From: Nocardia terrae
Lineage (GTDB): Bacteria; Actinomycetota; Actinomycetes; Mycobacteriales; Mycobacteriaceae
DNA length: 64,000 bases
Reading direction: 5' to 3'
Assembly (NCBI RefSeq): GCF_009760405.1
Contig: NZ_WRPP01000005.1
Location: forward strand, 620,001-684,000
In this document: in pieces, positions 16,103-24,683 of the stretch
Position numbering within the stretch: position 1 is the first letter of the stretch
How the letters are laid out: each line of letters opens with the position of its first letter
Notes under the pieces: model-generated
Databases searched by the model: none
Told to the model about the DNA's origin: nothing
Seen by the model: the letters and a program-made list of their open reading frames with translations, nothing else
Program-made: the position numbers and the translations under genes

Positions 16103-17392
16103 ATGTTCCGGATCTGGAATCACCGTTCAGCTGTTGGGAATTCCTGGACGAGGACCATGCCGGTCCTCCTCGCCTCGGCGCTGGCCGTCGTCAGCGGTCT
16201 GGCGAACCTACCGCACGCACGCGCCGAGGGATCGTTTCTCGATCCGATCGTGGTCGGCCAGAAGGCCTTCGAGCCGGGCATGCATGTCGCGCCCGACGGC
16301 ACGCTCTACATCGAGGGACCGACCGGGATTCTTTCCGGTGGGATCTCCTCCCCCAGCAGCCTTTTCCGCTCCCGCGACGACGGCGCGACCTGGGTGGCGA
16401 CCGCCCCGGGTCTGCGCGGGGTGATGCCGGGCGGAGGCGATGCCACCCTCGCCATCGCGCCGAACGGCGATCTGGCCTTCGCGGATCTGTGGGCCGGGAG
16501 CTCGACGGTGGCCAGGTCCTCGGATCAGGGCGATTCGTGGATTCCCCTGCCCGCCGCGGGGCTGCCGATCCAGGATCGGCCGTGGCTGGCGAACACCGGC
16601 GCCGCCGTGTACCTCGCCTACCATCAGCTGCCCAGCGGGATCGGGGTGTCGAAGTCGTTCGGCGACGGGCTGTTCTACCCGCTGACCACCGTCGCCGCGA
16701 CGATCCTCGACCAGGAGGGGTGTCTGACCTGCGCGTCGGGCACGATCATCGCCGCGCCCGGCGCCACGACGTTCACCGACCGCGTCGGGGTCGTCCTCAC
16801 CACCGAGAACGGCGGAGTCAAGTTCAGCCGCTCCCTCGACGGCGGGCTCACCTGGTCGGTGAAATCCATTGCACCCTCGGGCAATGCCAATACCACGCTG
16901 GTGTTCCCGACGGTCGCCGACGGCGGGGGCGGCAACCTCGCCGCCGCGTGGCTGGATGTCACCGATACCCGCAGTGTCGTGCGCCTGGCCACCTCCGCCG
17001 ACTGGGGTGAGACCTGGTCCGCGCCGCGAACTCTCACGACCGCGGGCACGTCGGTCTACCCGTGGGTGTCCGCGAAGGGTGCGAAGATCGCCGTCTCGCT
17101 GTATTGGAACGGTGGTGAAACCACCGCCGACTCCACCGCCCCCGACACCCCGTGGTACGAGACCTATACGGAGAGCGATGATTTCGGCCTTTCCTTCACT
17201 CCCCTCGCCACCGTCGATCCCGCACCGGTGAAGATCGGCCCGATCTGCACCAGCGGATCCACCTGCGGCGGTGACCGGGAGCTCGGCGACTTCCAGTCGG
17301 TCGCCATCGACAATCAGGGCCGATCGGACCTGGCCTACAACCGGTTGACGGCCGACGGCACCGTGGAAGTCCGTTTCACTCGCCAGTACTGA
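16103..17392 (+). CDS. Secreted Asp-box beta-propeller (sialidase-like) protein
   Basis: A 429-residue exported protein. The N-terminus has a signal sequence (TMPVLLASALAVVSGLANL, cleavage near ARA-E). The mature part carries five Asp-box repeats of the form S-x-D-x-G-x-[ST]-[WF]: SRDDGATW (near 90), SSDQGDSW (138), SLDGGLTW (243), SADWGETW (298) and SDDFGLSF (358). They mark the blades of a sialidase/BNR propeller. I do not see the arginine triad and Tyr/Glu pair of a true sialidase with confidence, so it is best called a propeller protein, possibly glycan-binding. Confidence 0.8.
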   Translation: MFRIWNHRSAVGNSWTRTMPVLLASALAVVSGLANLPHARAEGSFLDPIVVGQKAFEPGMHVAPDGTLYIEGPTGILSGGISSPSSLFRSRDDGATWVATAPGLRGVMPGGGDATLAIAPNGDLAFADLWAGSSTVARSSDQGDSWIPLPAAGLPIQDRPWLANTGAAVYLAYHQLPSGIGVSKSFGDGLFYPLTTVAATILDQEGCLTCASGTIIAAPGATTFTDRVGVVLTTENGGVKFSRSLDGGLTWSVKSIAPSGNANTTLVFPTVADGGGGNLAAAWLDVTDTRSVVRLATSADWGETWSAPRTLTTAGTSVYPWVSAKGAKIAVSLYWNGGETTADSTAPDTPWYETYTESDDFGLSFTPLATVDPAPVKIGPICTSGSTCGGDRELGDFQSVAIDNQGRSDLAYNRLTADGTVEVRFTRQY

Positions 17393-17459
17393 CCGACCGG
17401 TCTGGACACACCCAACGGGGTTGCGGCGTAAGCGGATCTCGATGTGCTGAAATGCGGCG

Positions 17460-17903
17460 GTGTCCGATACCGCTACGTCGTATCTTCGGCCCGTGCTCTT
17501 CGAGCTCGTGGGCGCCCACCTGCAGGGTGACGCGGCGGGGGTGAGCGCGGTCGCGGGGCAGATCGAGCGGTTCGGGCGACTACGAGAGGTGCTGACCGAG
17601 GCCAACTTCTACGGCGAATACCTCGCGGGCTGCCACGATCGGTCCGGGGACCCGGTGTCGGCGGAGTTCATCGGCGCGGGGATCCGGGCGCGGTTGGCGT
17701 CGGTGCTGCCGCCGGACGAGGAGCTGGCCGCCCTGGACGCGCTCGAACACTGGACCGTCCACGGAAGCGGCCGCGCCGCTGAGGCATTTGGCAACGAGGC
17801 GCTGCTGTTGCAGGTGATGGCGGCGGGCATCGCCGAGCTGGGCACCCGCGTCTTCGGCGGCGACTTCACCTCCGACCAGCTCGTATCGATACCGCGCGGA
17901 TGA
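17460..17903 (+). CDS. Hypothetical protein, helical
   Basis: A 147-residue protein starting at GTG 17460, preceded only by a weak purine stretch. The sequence is predicted mostly alpha-helical and acidic, with no Cys motif, no signal peptide and no membrane segment. I do not recognise the family. Composition and codon use look like its neighbours. It stands alone between the propeller gene and the methyltransferase/prenyl synthase pair. Confidence 0.6.
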   Translation: MSDTATSYLRPVLFELVGAHLQGDAAGVSAVAGQIERFGRLREVLTEANFYGEYLAGCHDRSGDPVSAEFIGAGIRARLASVLPPDEELAALDALEHWTVHGSGRAAEAFGNEALLLQVMAAGIAELGTRVFGGDFTSDQLVSIPRG

Positions 17904-18086
17904 GCCGCCGGCCGCGAGCAGGTGTCTGCGCCACGCCCGACATTGTCCGGAGGTCGAAGCCAGCGGGTCGCCACGCCCTGTTCCCGGTGGTCGAGGGGCT
18001 AAAATGGTGCGACGACGCCGAAGTCGCCATCTTCAAGTCCGTGGCCACTTTCGGTGGGCAGACTCCATCGTGATGAGGGATACGAG

Positions 18087-18947
18087 ATGGCGCTTGTCTC
18101 CAAGGTCGTTCGCACCGAGTACGAACGGCGTTGTCAAACCGATTGGGACGAGAAGACGGACGACCCGATCAATCTGCTACTCGGTCGCAATGACGGTCTC
18201 TACCACCACCATTTCGCGGTCGGCGATTACGACCGGTCGGTACTCGACAGGCCGCCGGACCGCAGAGAGATGGCGATCCTCGACGAGTTGCACCGTATGG
18301 AAACGGCGCAGGTCGGATTGATCCTGGACGCGCTGACGCCACTACCGCCGCGGGCCCGCGTCATGGACGGCGGATCCGGCCGGGGCGGAACCAGTTTCAT
18401 GATCCGGCAGCGCCTCGGAGCCGAGGTGGTCGGTATCAACTTCTGCCGCCATCACATCGAGTTCGCCGAGCGGCTGGCGAGCGAACGCGGGTGGGACGAT
18501 CTGGTGAGCTTCCGATTCGCGAACATGGCCGATACCGGGTTGCCGGACAACTGTTTCGACGCCATCGTCACCAATGAGACCACCATGTACGTGGATCTGG
18601 ACGAGACGTTCAGCGAGTTCGCCCGGCTGCTGCGGCCCGGGGGCCGCTACGTCTGTGTGACGTGGTGCGGCAACGATATCGCCGGCGCCGACCGCTCCGA
18701 TATCGACGCGATCGACGCCCATTACGTCTGCCACATTCACGACCGCTCGCACTATTTCGCCATGCTGGCCGCGCACGGGCTGGTCCCGTCGCTCGTCCAC
18801 GACTACACGCGCGAGGCGATTCCCTACTGGGAGCTGCGATCCCAGGCGACGCACGCGACCGGGGTCGAGCCGTACTACCTGCGCGCCCATCGCGCCAACC
18901 GGCTGAACTACCTGGTGATCCGGGCCGAGGCGCGCAAAGACCGGTGA
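18087..18947 (+). CDS. C-methyltransferase of the geranyl-diphosphate 2-C-methyltransferase type
   Basis: A 286-residue SAM-dependent enzyme. DPINLLLGRNDGLYHHHFAV near residues 25-44 and ELHRMETAQVGLIL are characteristic of geranyl diphosphate methyltransferases, which methylate C2 of GPP on the way to 2-methylisoborneol. The SAM loop is DGGSGRGGTS near 93-102. TNETTMYVDLDETFSEFARL and IPYWELRSQATHATGVEPYY also follow the family. ATG 18087 has a GAGGG/GAG purine stretch upstream. The next gene, 33 bp on, is a polyprenyl diphosphate synthase, so the pair probably makes a C-methylated prenyl diphosphate. No terpene cyclase is visible in the window, so the methyl acceptor is an inference. Confidence 0.8.
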   Translation: MALVSKVVRTEYERRCQTDWDEKTDDPINLLLGRNDGLYHHHFAVGDYDRSVLDRPPDRREMAILDELHRMETAQVGLILDALTPLPPRARVMDGGSGRGGTSFMIRQRLGAEVVGINFCRHHIEFAERLASERGWDDLVSFRFANMADTGLPDNCFDAIVTNETTMYVDLDETFSEFARLLRPGGRYVCVTWCGNDIAGADRSDIDAIDAHYVCHIHDRSHYFAMLAAHGLVPSLVHDYTREAIPYWELRSQATHATGVEPYYLRAHRANRLNYLVIRAEARKDR

Positions 18948-18980
18948 TCCGGTCCGCTCGCGCGAAAACCGAGGCACGAC

Positions 18981-20012
18981 ATGACGAATCCTGCCGGGAG
19001 GCCACCGGTCGCACCCTCGGCCGCCGAATTGCTCGCCGGGGCGCGCGCGGCGGTCGTGCCGGTCATGCGGGAGGCCGTCGACGCCCTGCCGGAACCGATG
19101 CGGCGCATGGCCGGATACCACCTGGGGTGGTGGAACACCGAGGGCGGCCCGGAAACGGGCGCGGCCGGAAAGATGTTGCGCCCCGCGCTGGTGCTGGCCG
19201 CCGCGGCCGCGTGCGGCGACGCGACACACGCCGCCGCGCCCGGTGCGGCGGTGGAGCTGATCCACAACTTCACGCTGCTGCACGACGATGTGATCGACGG
19301 TGATCGATTACGGCGCGGCCGCGAGACCGTCTGGAGCCGGTGGGGTGTTCCGGCCGCGATCACGCTCGGGGACGCCATGCACGCCTGCGCGGTGGCGCAA
19401 CTGGTTTCGCGGCTTCCGGCGCAGCTGGCGATCGGCGCGGCGGTGCGGGTGGAGGCGACGGTGATCGACATCTCGGTCGGGCAGCATCAGGATTGCGACT
19501 TCGAGCGCCGCACCGGTGTGGATGTCGCCGAGTACGCGGCGATGGCGGTCGCCAAGACCGGTTCGCTGTTCGGAACCTCGTGCGCGCTGGGCGCATTGGC
19601 CGCGCGCGCCGATCCCACGACCGTGGCGGCGATGGACACCTTCGGCCGGGAACTGGGCATCGCCTGTCAGCTCGCCGACGACCTGCTCGGCATCTGGGGC
19701 GATCCCGCGATCACGGGCAAGCCGGTCGGCAATGACCTCGCCCGCCGCAAGCAGTCGATGCCGGTGGTCGCGGCGATGAGCTCGAAGACCGCTGCGGGAC
19801 AGGAGCTGTCGGCCCTGTATCGCCGCGGGAGACCGCTCACCGCCGCCGATGTCGAACGCGCCACCCGCCTGATCGAGGCCACCGGCGCACGAACCGAGGT
19901 GCTGCGCATCGCCGACGATCGCGTCTCGGCCGCACTCGCCGCCCTGCCCGATCGTGCGGCGGCCGGTGATCTGCTGGTGCTGGTGGACGCGATCGTGCAC
20001 CGTGACCGGTAG
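18981..20012 (+). CDS. Polyprenyl (E-isoprenyl) diphosphate synthase
   Basis: A 343-residue trans-prenyltransferase that condenses IPP with an allylic diphosphate. The first aspartate-rich motif is DDVID, at about residues 101-105 inside NFTLLHDDVIDGDRLRRG, and the second is DDLLGIWGD near 232. GKMLRPALVLAAA holds the Lys/Arg that bind IPP. The residue five before the first motif is Phe, which in this family often limits chain length to about C15-C20. It is in an operon with the upstream methyltransferase and could supply its substrate or elongate its methylated product. Confidence 0.88.
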   Translation: MTNPAGRPPVAPSAAELLAGARAAVVPVMREAVDALPEPMRRMAGYHLGWWNTEGGPETGAAGKMLRPALVLAAAAACGDATHAAAPGAAVELIHNFTLLHDDVIDGDRLRRGRETVWSRWGVPAAITLGDAMHACAVAQLVSRLPAQLAIGAAVRVEATVIDISVGQHQDCDFERRTGVDVAEYAAMAVAKTGSLFGTSCALGALAARADPTTVAAMDTFGRELGIACQLADDLLGIWGDPAITGKPVGNDLARRKQSMPVVAAMSSKTAAGQELSALYRRGRPLTAADVERATRLIEATGARTEVLRIADDRVSAALAALPDRAAAGDLLVLVDAIVHRDR

Positions 20013-20082
20013 CCCGCCCTCAGGCGCGCGCCGCCGGAAGCCGATGCACGAATTGCCGTTCCCGGTAAGGGAAATCGATCTT

Positions 20083-20116
20083 TTGACGAGAACGTGTTGC
20101 ACTTCTACTCTGCAAC
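20083..20116 (+). promoter_or_regulatory. P450 promoter with overlapping operator
   Basis: TTGACG (20083-20088), 17 bases, then TACTCT (20106-20111): a good -35/-10 pair for the housekeeping sigma factor. The inverted repeat GTTGCA (20096-20101), N9, TGCAAC (20111-20116) lies across the -10 box, the position expected for a repressor site. Confidence 0.6.
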
Positions 20117-20144
20117 GGTCACTTCCGGGGAGAAGGAGTACCGC

Positions 20145-21347
20145 GTGGCCACGCATACCGAAGTCCGCCGCTATCCGTTCGGCGATCCGGTTCGGCTGGA
20201 TCCGTATCCGCAGCTGGCGCAGCTGCAACGCGAGGAGCCGATTTCGCGGGTGCGATTGCCCTTCGGCGGCGAGGCGTGGCTGGTCACCCGCTATGCCGAT
20301 GTGCGGTCGGTGCTCAGTGATCCGCGGTTCAGCCGGGGCGCGACCGTGGGCCGGGAGGATGTGCCGCGCGTCCGCGAGACTCCGGCGCTGCCGAACGTGC
20401 TGACCAGTATGGATCCGCCGGAGTTGACCCGGGTCCGCAAGCTGACGATGACCGCCTTCACCGCGCGCCGCGTGCAGGAGTTGCGGCCGCGGGCCGAGGA
20501 GATCGTCGAAGAGCTGGTGACGGCCATGGCCGAATCCGGTTCATCCGCCGATCTGGTGACGGCCCTGGCGCTTCCGGTCCCCGTGACCGTGATCTGCGAA
20601 ATGCTCGGGGTGCCCGCGCGGGATCAGCATCGCTTCCGGGATTTCTCCGACGCGGTCATGTCCACCACCGCGGTCAGCGACGAGGAGCGGATGGCCGCCT
20701 ACGGCGCGATCATCGGTTATCTCACCGAGCAGGTCGCGGCCCGGCGCGCCGAGCCGACCGACGATCTGCTGGGCGCGCTGGTGGCGGCCCGCGACAACGA
20801 GGACCGGCTGACCGAGGACGAACTGGTCACCCTCGGCCTGACCCTGCTGGTCGCCGGGCACGAGACCACGGCCAACCAGATCTCCAATTTCACCTACGCC
20901 CTGCTCACCAATCCCGGTGCGTGGGAACGCCTGCGCGAGGATCCGGAACAGGTCCCGGCGGCCATCGAGGAACTGCTGCGCTACATCCAGCTCGGCAACG
21001 GCGGCGCGTTCCCGCGCATCGCGACCGAGGACGTCGAACTCTCCGGCACCCTCATCCGTGCGGGCGAGGCCGTCTTCGTCGACCTCCAGGCCGCCAACCG
21101 CGACGAATCGGCCTTCCCCGACCCGCACACCCTGGACCTGGACCGGCATCACAACTCGCACTTGGCCTTCGGTCACGGCTTCCACCACTGCATCGGCGCC
21201 CAACTCGCCCGCCTCGAACTCCAGGTCGCCCTCACCGCCCTGCTCCGCCGCTTCCCGACCCTGCGCCTGGCGGTCCCCGCCGAGCAGATCGAATGGAAGA
21301 CCGGCATGCTGCTGCGCGGCCCGAAGAGCCTGCCGGTGGCATGGTAG
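20145..21347 (+). CDS. Cytochrome P450 (class I, soluble actinobacterial type)
   Basis: A 400-residue haem monooxygenase. The oxygen-binding I-helix motif is AGHETT (near residue 237), the K-helix ExxR is EELLR (near 275), and the haem loop FGHGFHHCIGAQLAR carries the proximal Cys near 348. The general look is that of CYP105/107-like enzymes that hydroxylate natural products. GTG 20145 is preceded by GGAGAAGGAG. It lies 133 bp after the prenyl synthase but has its own promoter, so a role in the isoprenoid pathway is possible and unproven. It needs a ferredoxin and reductase, neither of which is adjacent. Confidence 0.88.
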   Translation: MATHTEVRRYPFGDPVRLDPYPQLAQLQREEPISRVRLPFGGEAWLVTRYADVRSVLSDPRFSRGATVGREDVPRVRETPALPNVLTSMDPPELTRVRKLTMTAFTARRVQELRPRAEEIVEELVTAMAESGSSADLVTALALPVPVTVICEMLGVPARDQHRFRDFSDAVMSTTAVSDEERMAAYGAIIGYLTEQVAARRAEPTDDLLGALVAARDNEDRLTEDELVTLGLTLLVAGHETTANQISNFTYALLTNPGAWERLREDPEQVPAAIEELLRYIQLGNGGAFPRIATEDVELSGTLIRAGEAVFVDLQAANRDESAFPDPHTLDLDRHHNSHLAFGHGFHHCIGAQLARLELQVALTALLRRFPTLRLAVPAEQIEWKTGMLLRGPKSLPVAW

Positions 21348-21351
21348 ATCG

Positions 21352-22019
21352 GTGACCGATGCCCGACGTGTCGTATTCGTGGTCTTCGACGGCGTGACGA
21401 TGCTCGACGCCGCGGGACCCGCCGAGGTGTTCGCGGAGGCCGGGAAGTTCGGGGCCGACTACGCGCTCGAGTACGTATCGCCTTCCGGTGCGCCGGTTCT
21501 CACCTCGGTGGGTATCCGGCTGCCGGTGGACGGCGCGGCGGCCGACGTGCGCGAGCCGGACACCGTCATCGTCACCGGTGGCGATGTCCTGGTCGGCGCG
21601 CCGGTGCCGGGGGCGGGCAATCCCAGTTCTCCGCGCCCCTGGATATCCGGCCGCCGCGCGCACCGATCATCCGGACCGTCGTCGACCTGATCTCGGCGCA
21701 GCTCGCGCTCGACCACAGCACCCGATCGCTGGCGGCCCGCGTCGATATGAGCCCGCGCCGTCTCGTGCGCTTGTTCACCGACGAACTGCACACCACGCCA
21801 ACAAAATTCGTCGAACAGGTGCGGCTCGATCACGCGAAGGCGCTGCTCGACGCGGGGCACGGCGTCGCCAAGGCGGCGCGCCGGGCCGGGTTCGGCAGCT
21901 CGGAGACCATGCGCCGCACCTTCGTCGCCCGCTTCGGCGTCTCGCCGAGCCAGTATCGAGCCCGGTTCGGCACCACCGCGTCCACATCTGTGGGGCAGTC
22001 GTCGGTTTACGCGGTATGA
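21352..22019 (+). pseudogene. GlxA-type AraC regulator with internal deletion and frameshift
   Basis: GTG 21352 starts a clear DJ-1/PfpI-like N-terminus (RRVVFVVFDGVTMLDAAGPA) running to IVTGGDVLVGAPVPG. The frame then shifts and, in the next frame, QSQFSAPLDI resumes the linker before an intact AraC helix-turn-helix pair (MSPRRLVRLFTDELHTTPTK, then a VAKAARRAGFGSSETMRRTF block) ending at 22019. Most of the second half of the DJ-1 domain (about 100 residues) is missing. An isolated DNA-binding half from ATG 21747 could still be translated. GlxA-type regulators normally have about 320 residues. Confidence 0.7.
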
Positions 22020-22049
22020 CCGCAGCGCTCGCCGCACAACGGTGGAGTC

Positions 22050-22583
22050 ATGTCCGAAACCATCGCCGGAATCACTATCCCCGAGACAGCCCTCGTCCGC
22101 GACGCCACCGACTTCGTCCGACAGGCGGCCGACGGCACGCTCTTCCATCACTCGCGGCGCGTATTCCTCTGGGGTGCTTTGAAAGCCGCGGCGCGCGGCC
22201 TGGAGGTCGACCTGGAGCTGGCCTATGTGGGAGCGCTCTTCCACAACCTCGGCCTGACCGCGTCCCATGCCACAGTGGACCGCCGCTTCGAACTGGACGG
22301 GGCCGAAGCCGCCCGCACCTTCCTCCGCGAGCACGGCCGTCCCCGAGAGCCAGGCCCGCGATGTGTGGCTCGCCATCGCCCTACACAGCGCGCCGAAGTC
22401 GTTGCCGCCCAACCGCGTCCCGACTTCAAGAACCGCATCCTGCACGCCTTCCACCAGGGTATGGTCGACCGCCCCGACACCACCTTCGGCACCATGGACG
22501 ACGATGTCCTGGCCCACTTCGACCCAGCCTTCGTCCGCAGAGATTTCGTCGAAATCATCCGCTCCAGCGCCTGGCCGGAATAG
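22050..22583 (+). pseudogene. HD-domain (cyanamide hydratase-like) protein, degraded
   Basis: ATG 22050 opens a 177-codon frame whose start (GTLFHHSRRVFLWGALKAAA) and end (RPDFKNRILHAFHQGMVDRP, then an RRDFVEIIRSSAWPE tail) match HD-domain hydrolases related to cyanamide hydratase. In the middle the good sequence VPESQARDVWLAIALHS is in another frame, from about 22340 to 22393, and about 35 family residues are then missing before the first frame resumes. In addition, the HD metal-binding Asp appears as Asn (LFHNLG). Insertion, deletion and active-site loss together indicate decay, even though the frame happens to stay open. Confidence 0.65.
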
Positions 22584-22630
22584 CCCGCTCGGTCACCGGG
22601 TCGTGCGCCGGGTGCGACGACCCTTCGCGG

Positions 22631-23440
22631 TTACGAGCAGCAGTCGCTGCCGCAACAGGCACGATCGGCTTCCGGCCGGGTGGCCTTGATGATCGCGGAG
22701 TGCATGCCGTCGGCGACGGAATGGGTTGGGGTGATGTCGATCTCGACGAATCCGGCCGCTTCCAGATGGTTGCGGTATTCGGCGAACGACAGCGCTCCCG
22801 CGATGCAGCCGACGTAGTCGCCGCGCTCTGCGCGCTCGGCGACGGTCAGAGTGTCGTCGGCGACGACATCGGCGATTCCGATGCGGCCGCCCGGCGCCAG
22901 CACCCGCGCCATTTCCGCGAACACCGCCGGCTTGTCGGTGGACAGGTTGATCACGCAGTTGGAGATGACGACGTCGATGCTGTTGTCGGGCAGCGGGATC
23001 GCCTCGATGCCGCCTTTGATGAACTCGACATTGGTGACGGCGGCCTTGGCCGCGTTCTCGCGGGCGAGGGTCAGCATTTCGTCGGTCATGTCCAGGCCGT
23101 AGGCCTTGCCCGTAGGGCCGACTCGGCGGGCGGAGAGCAGGACGTCGATGCCGCCGCCCGAACCGAGGTCGAGGACGGTTTCCCCTTCGCGCAGGTCGGC
23201 GACGGCGGTCGGGTTGCCGCAGCCGAGGGAGGCCGCGACGGCCTGGATCGGGAGTTGGTCGCGGTCTCCGGTGCCGTAGAGGCTCGCGCCGAAGTTCTCG
23301 TCGAGGTCGATCGCCCCGGTGGCACAGCAGTCGGTGCCGCCGCAGCAGTCCTCGGCGGTTCCGCCGGAAGCCACCGCGACGGCGGCCGCCGCGTACCGTT
23401 CGCGCACGGTCTCACGCAGTTCGTTGGTCTGATCCGACAT
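22631..23440 (-). CDS. arsM: Arsenite S-adenosylmethyltransferase ArsM
   Basis: A 269-residue enzyme that methylates As(III) to mono- and dimethyl species. The SAM loop is VLDLGSGGGIDVLLSARRVG near residues 85-104. The cysteines that bind arsenite in the family are seen in VISNCVINLS and GDYVGCIAGAL. Additional Cys clusters lie at the N-terminus (CCGGTDCC) and the very C-terminus (CCGSDCCS). ATG 23440 is favoured because GAGGAAG sits 9 bases upstream and overlaps the alternative GTG at 23449. It is divergent from arsR-aquaporin-arsC, so it is under the same ArsR control. Confidence 0.92.
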   Translation of the reverse strand: MSDQTNELRETVRERYAAAAVAVASGGTAEDCCGGTDCCATGAIDLDENFGASLYGTGDRDQLPIQAVAASLGCGNPTAVADLREGETVLDLGSGGGIDVLLSARRVGPTGKAYGLDMTDEMLTLARENAAKAAVTNVEFIKGGIEAIPLPDNSIDVVISNCVINLSTDKPAVFAEMARVLAPGGRIGIADVVADDTLTVAERAERGDYVGCIAGALSFAEYRNHLEAAGFVEIDITPTHSVADGMHSAIIKATRPEADRACCGSDCCS

Positions 23441-23499
23441 GGAATCCACTTCCTCTCGAGCACCGGAGGCAGAGGCTTACAGCCCGCCGACCGGGTTGT

Positions 23500-23556
23500 A
23501 TCGATAACTGTCGATGCACAGTGTGGCGCGTTGATTCGATATCTGTCAATATTGAC
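23500..23556. promoter_or_regulatory. Candidate ArsR operators in the ars intergenic region
   Basis: GTCAATATTGAC (23545-23556) is a perfect 12-bp palindrome ending 2 bases before the arsR start codon, and ATCGA-N6-TCGAT (23500-23515) is a second dyad nearer arsM. TTGA/TCAA half-sites are usual for ArsR/SmtB repressors. The position suits repression of both directions. Confidence 0.6.
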
Positions 23557-23558
23557 CG

Positions 23559-23933
23559 GTGTCGAAACAGGAACTACCGGTGATCGCCTCCACCACCGGA
23601 TGCTGCGCTACCACGGTGACCTCAGCGCTGGAACCCGAGGCGGCGGCCGCGCTGGCGGCCACGTTCAAGGCGCTGGGCGACCCGGTCCGGCTGCGGTTGC
23701 TCTCGCTGATCGCCGCCGCCGGAGGGGAAGAGGTGTGCGTGTGTGAACTCACGCCCGCCTTCGATCTGTCCCAGCCGACCATCTCCCACCATCTCAAGGT
23801 GCTGCGCGAGGCCGGACTGCTCACCTCCGAGCGGCGTGGCACGTGGGTGTACTACCGGGTCGTTCCCGAAGCACTGCAACGGCTTTCCGACGTGCTGACC
23901 CCCACGGGCCTGACCGCCGCGGCCACCGCGTGA
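23559..23933 (+). CDS. arsR: Arsenical-responsive repressor ArsR
   Basis: A 124-residue winged-helix repressor of the ArsR/SmtB family. The recognition region is FDLSQPTISHHLKVLREAGL near residues 68-87. The CVC pair in EEVCVCELT near residue 62 is the classical alpha-3 As(III) site, and a second CC near residue 15 could complete a three-Cys site. GTG 23559 lies just after a perfect palindrome and may be leaderless. Its stop overlaps the start of the aquaporin gene, so the three genes arsR, aquaporin and arsC are co-transcribed. Confidence 0.92.
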   Translation: MSKQELPVIASTTGCCATTVTSALEPEAAAALAATFKALGDPVRLRLLSLIAAAGGEEVCVCELTPAFDLSQPTISHHLKVLREAGLLTSERRGTWVYYRVVPEALQRLSDVLTPTGLTAAATA

Positions 23934-24667
23934 ACGCCGCGACCACACAGCTGGCGCGGCGGCTGACGGCCGAGGCGGTCGGGACCGCCCTCCTGGTCGC
24001 GGTCGTCGTCGGCTCCGGTATCGCCGCTCAGCGGCTCTCCCCCGACGACATCGGCATCCAGTTGCTGGAGAACTCCACCGCGACCGTGTTCGGCCTCGCC
24101 ACACTCATCCTGCTTTTCGGGCCGGTGTCCGGCGCGCACTTCAATCCGGCTGTCTCCCTGGCCGATTGGCTCGCCGGACGCCGCACCGGCACGGGATTGT
24201 CCGGCGTCGAAGCGGCCGCCTACAGCGCGGCGCAGACGTTCGGGGCGATCGCCGGAGCGGTCCTGGCCAACGTCATGTTCGATCAGGCCGCCGCTCAGAT
24301 CTCGACACACCACCGCGTCGACAGCGGACACCTCATCGGCGAAATCGTCGCCACCGCAGGGCTTATCGCCCTCATCTTCACCTTGGCCCGCACCGGCCGG
24401 GCCGCCCTCGCCCCACTGGCGGTCGCCGCCTGGATCGGGGCCGCGTACTGGTTCACCAGCTCCACCAGCTTCGCCAATCCCGCGGTCACCGTCGGCCGCA
24501 TCTTCACCGACAGCTTCGCCGGGATCGCACCGGCTTCCGCGCCCGGATTCATTGCCGCACAGCTCCTCGGAGCACTGCTCGGGCTGGGGCTCGTCGCCAT
24601 CTGCTACCCCACCGCACCCGCGGCCGCCGACGAGGTGGTCGTCCCGCATCCCGGCACCGCCGACTGA
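23930..24667 (+). CDS. Aquaporin-family arsenite channel (AqpS-like)
   Basis: A 245-residue MIP/aquaporin protein with six predicted membrane helices and the two NPA half-helix motifs, GAHFNPAVS near residue 70 and FANPAVT near 181. GTG 23930 overlaps the arsR stop codon. In ars operons such as that of Sinorhizobium meliloti, an aquaglyceroporin replaces ArsB/Acr3 and lets As(III), formed inside by ArsC, leave down its gradient. The context here, between arsR and arsC with no arsB or acr3, supports that role. Confidence 0.88.
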   Translation: MNAATTQLARRLTAEAVGTALLVAVVVGSGIAAQRLSPDDIGIQLLENSTATVFGLATLILLFGPVSGAHFNPAVSLADWLAGRRTGTGLSGVEAAAYSAAQTFGAIAGAVLANVMFDQAAAQISTHHRVDSGHLIGEIVATAGLIALIFTLARTGRAALAPLAVAAWIGAAYWFTSSTSFANPAVTVGRIFTDSFAGIAPASAPGFIAAQLLGALLGLGLVAICYPTAPAAADEVVVPHPGTAD

Positions 24668-24683
24668 AAGGCCGACGCCCACA

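Noticed and set aside
16103..17392. True sialidase
   Set aside because: Asp boxes are clear but the catalytic Arg triad and Tyr/Glu pair could not be confirmed by eye.
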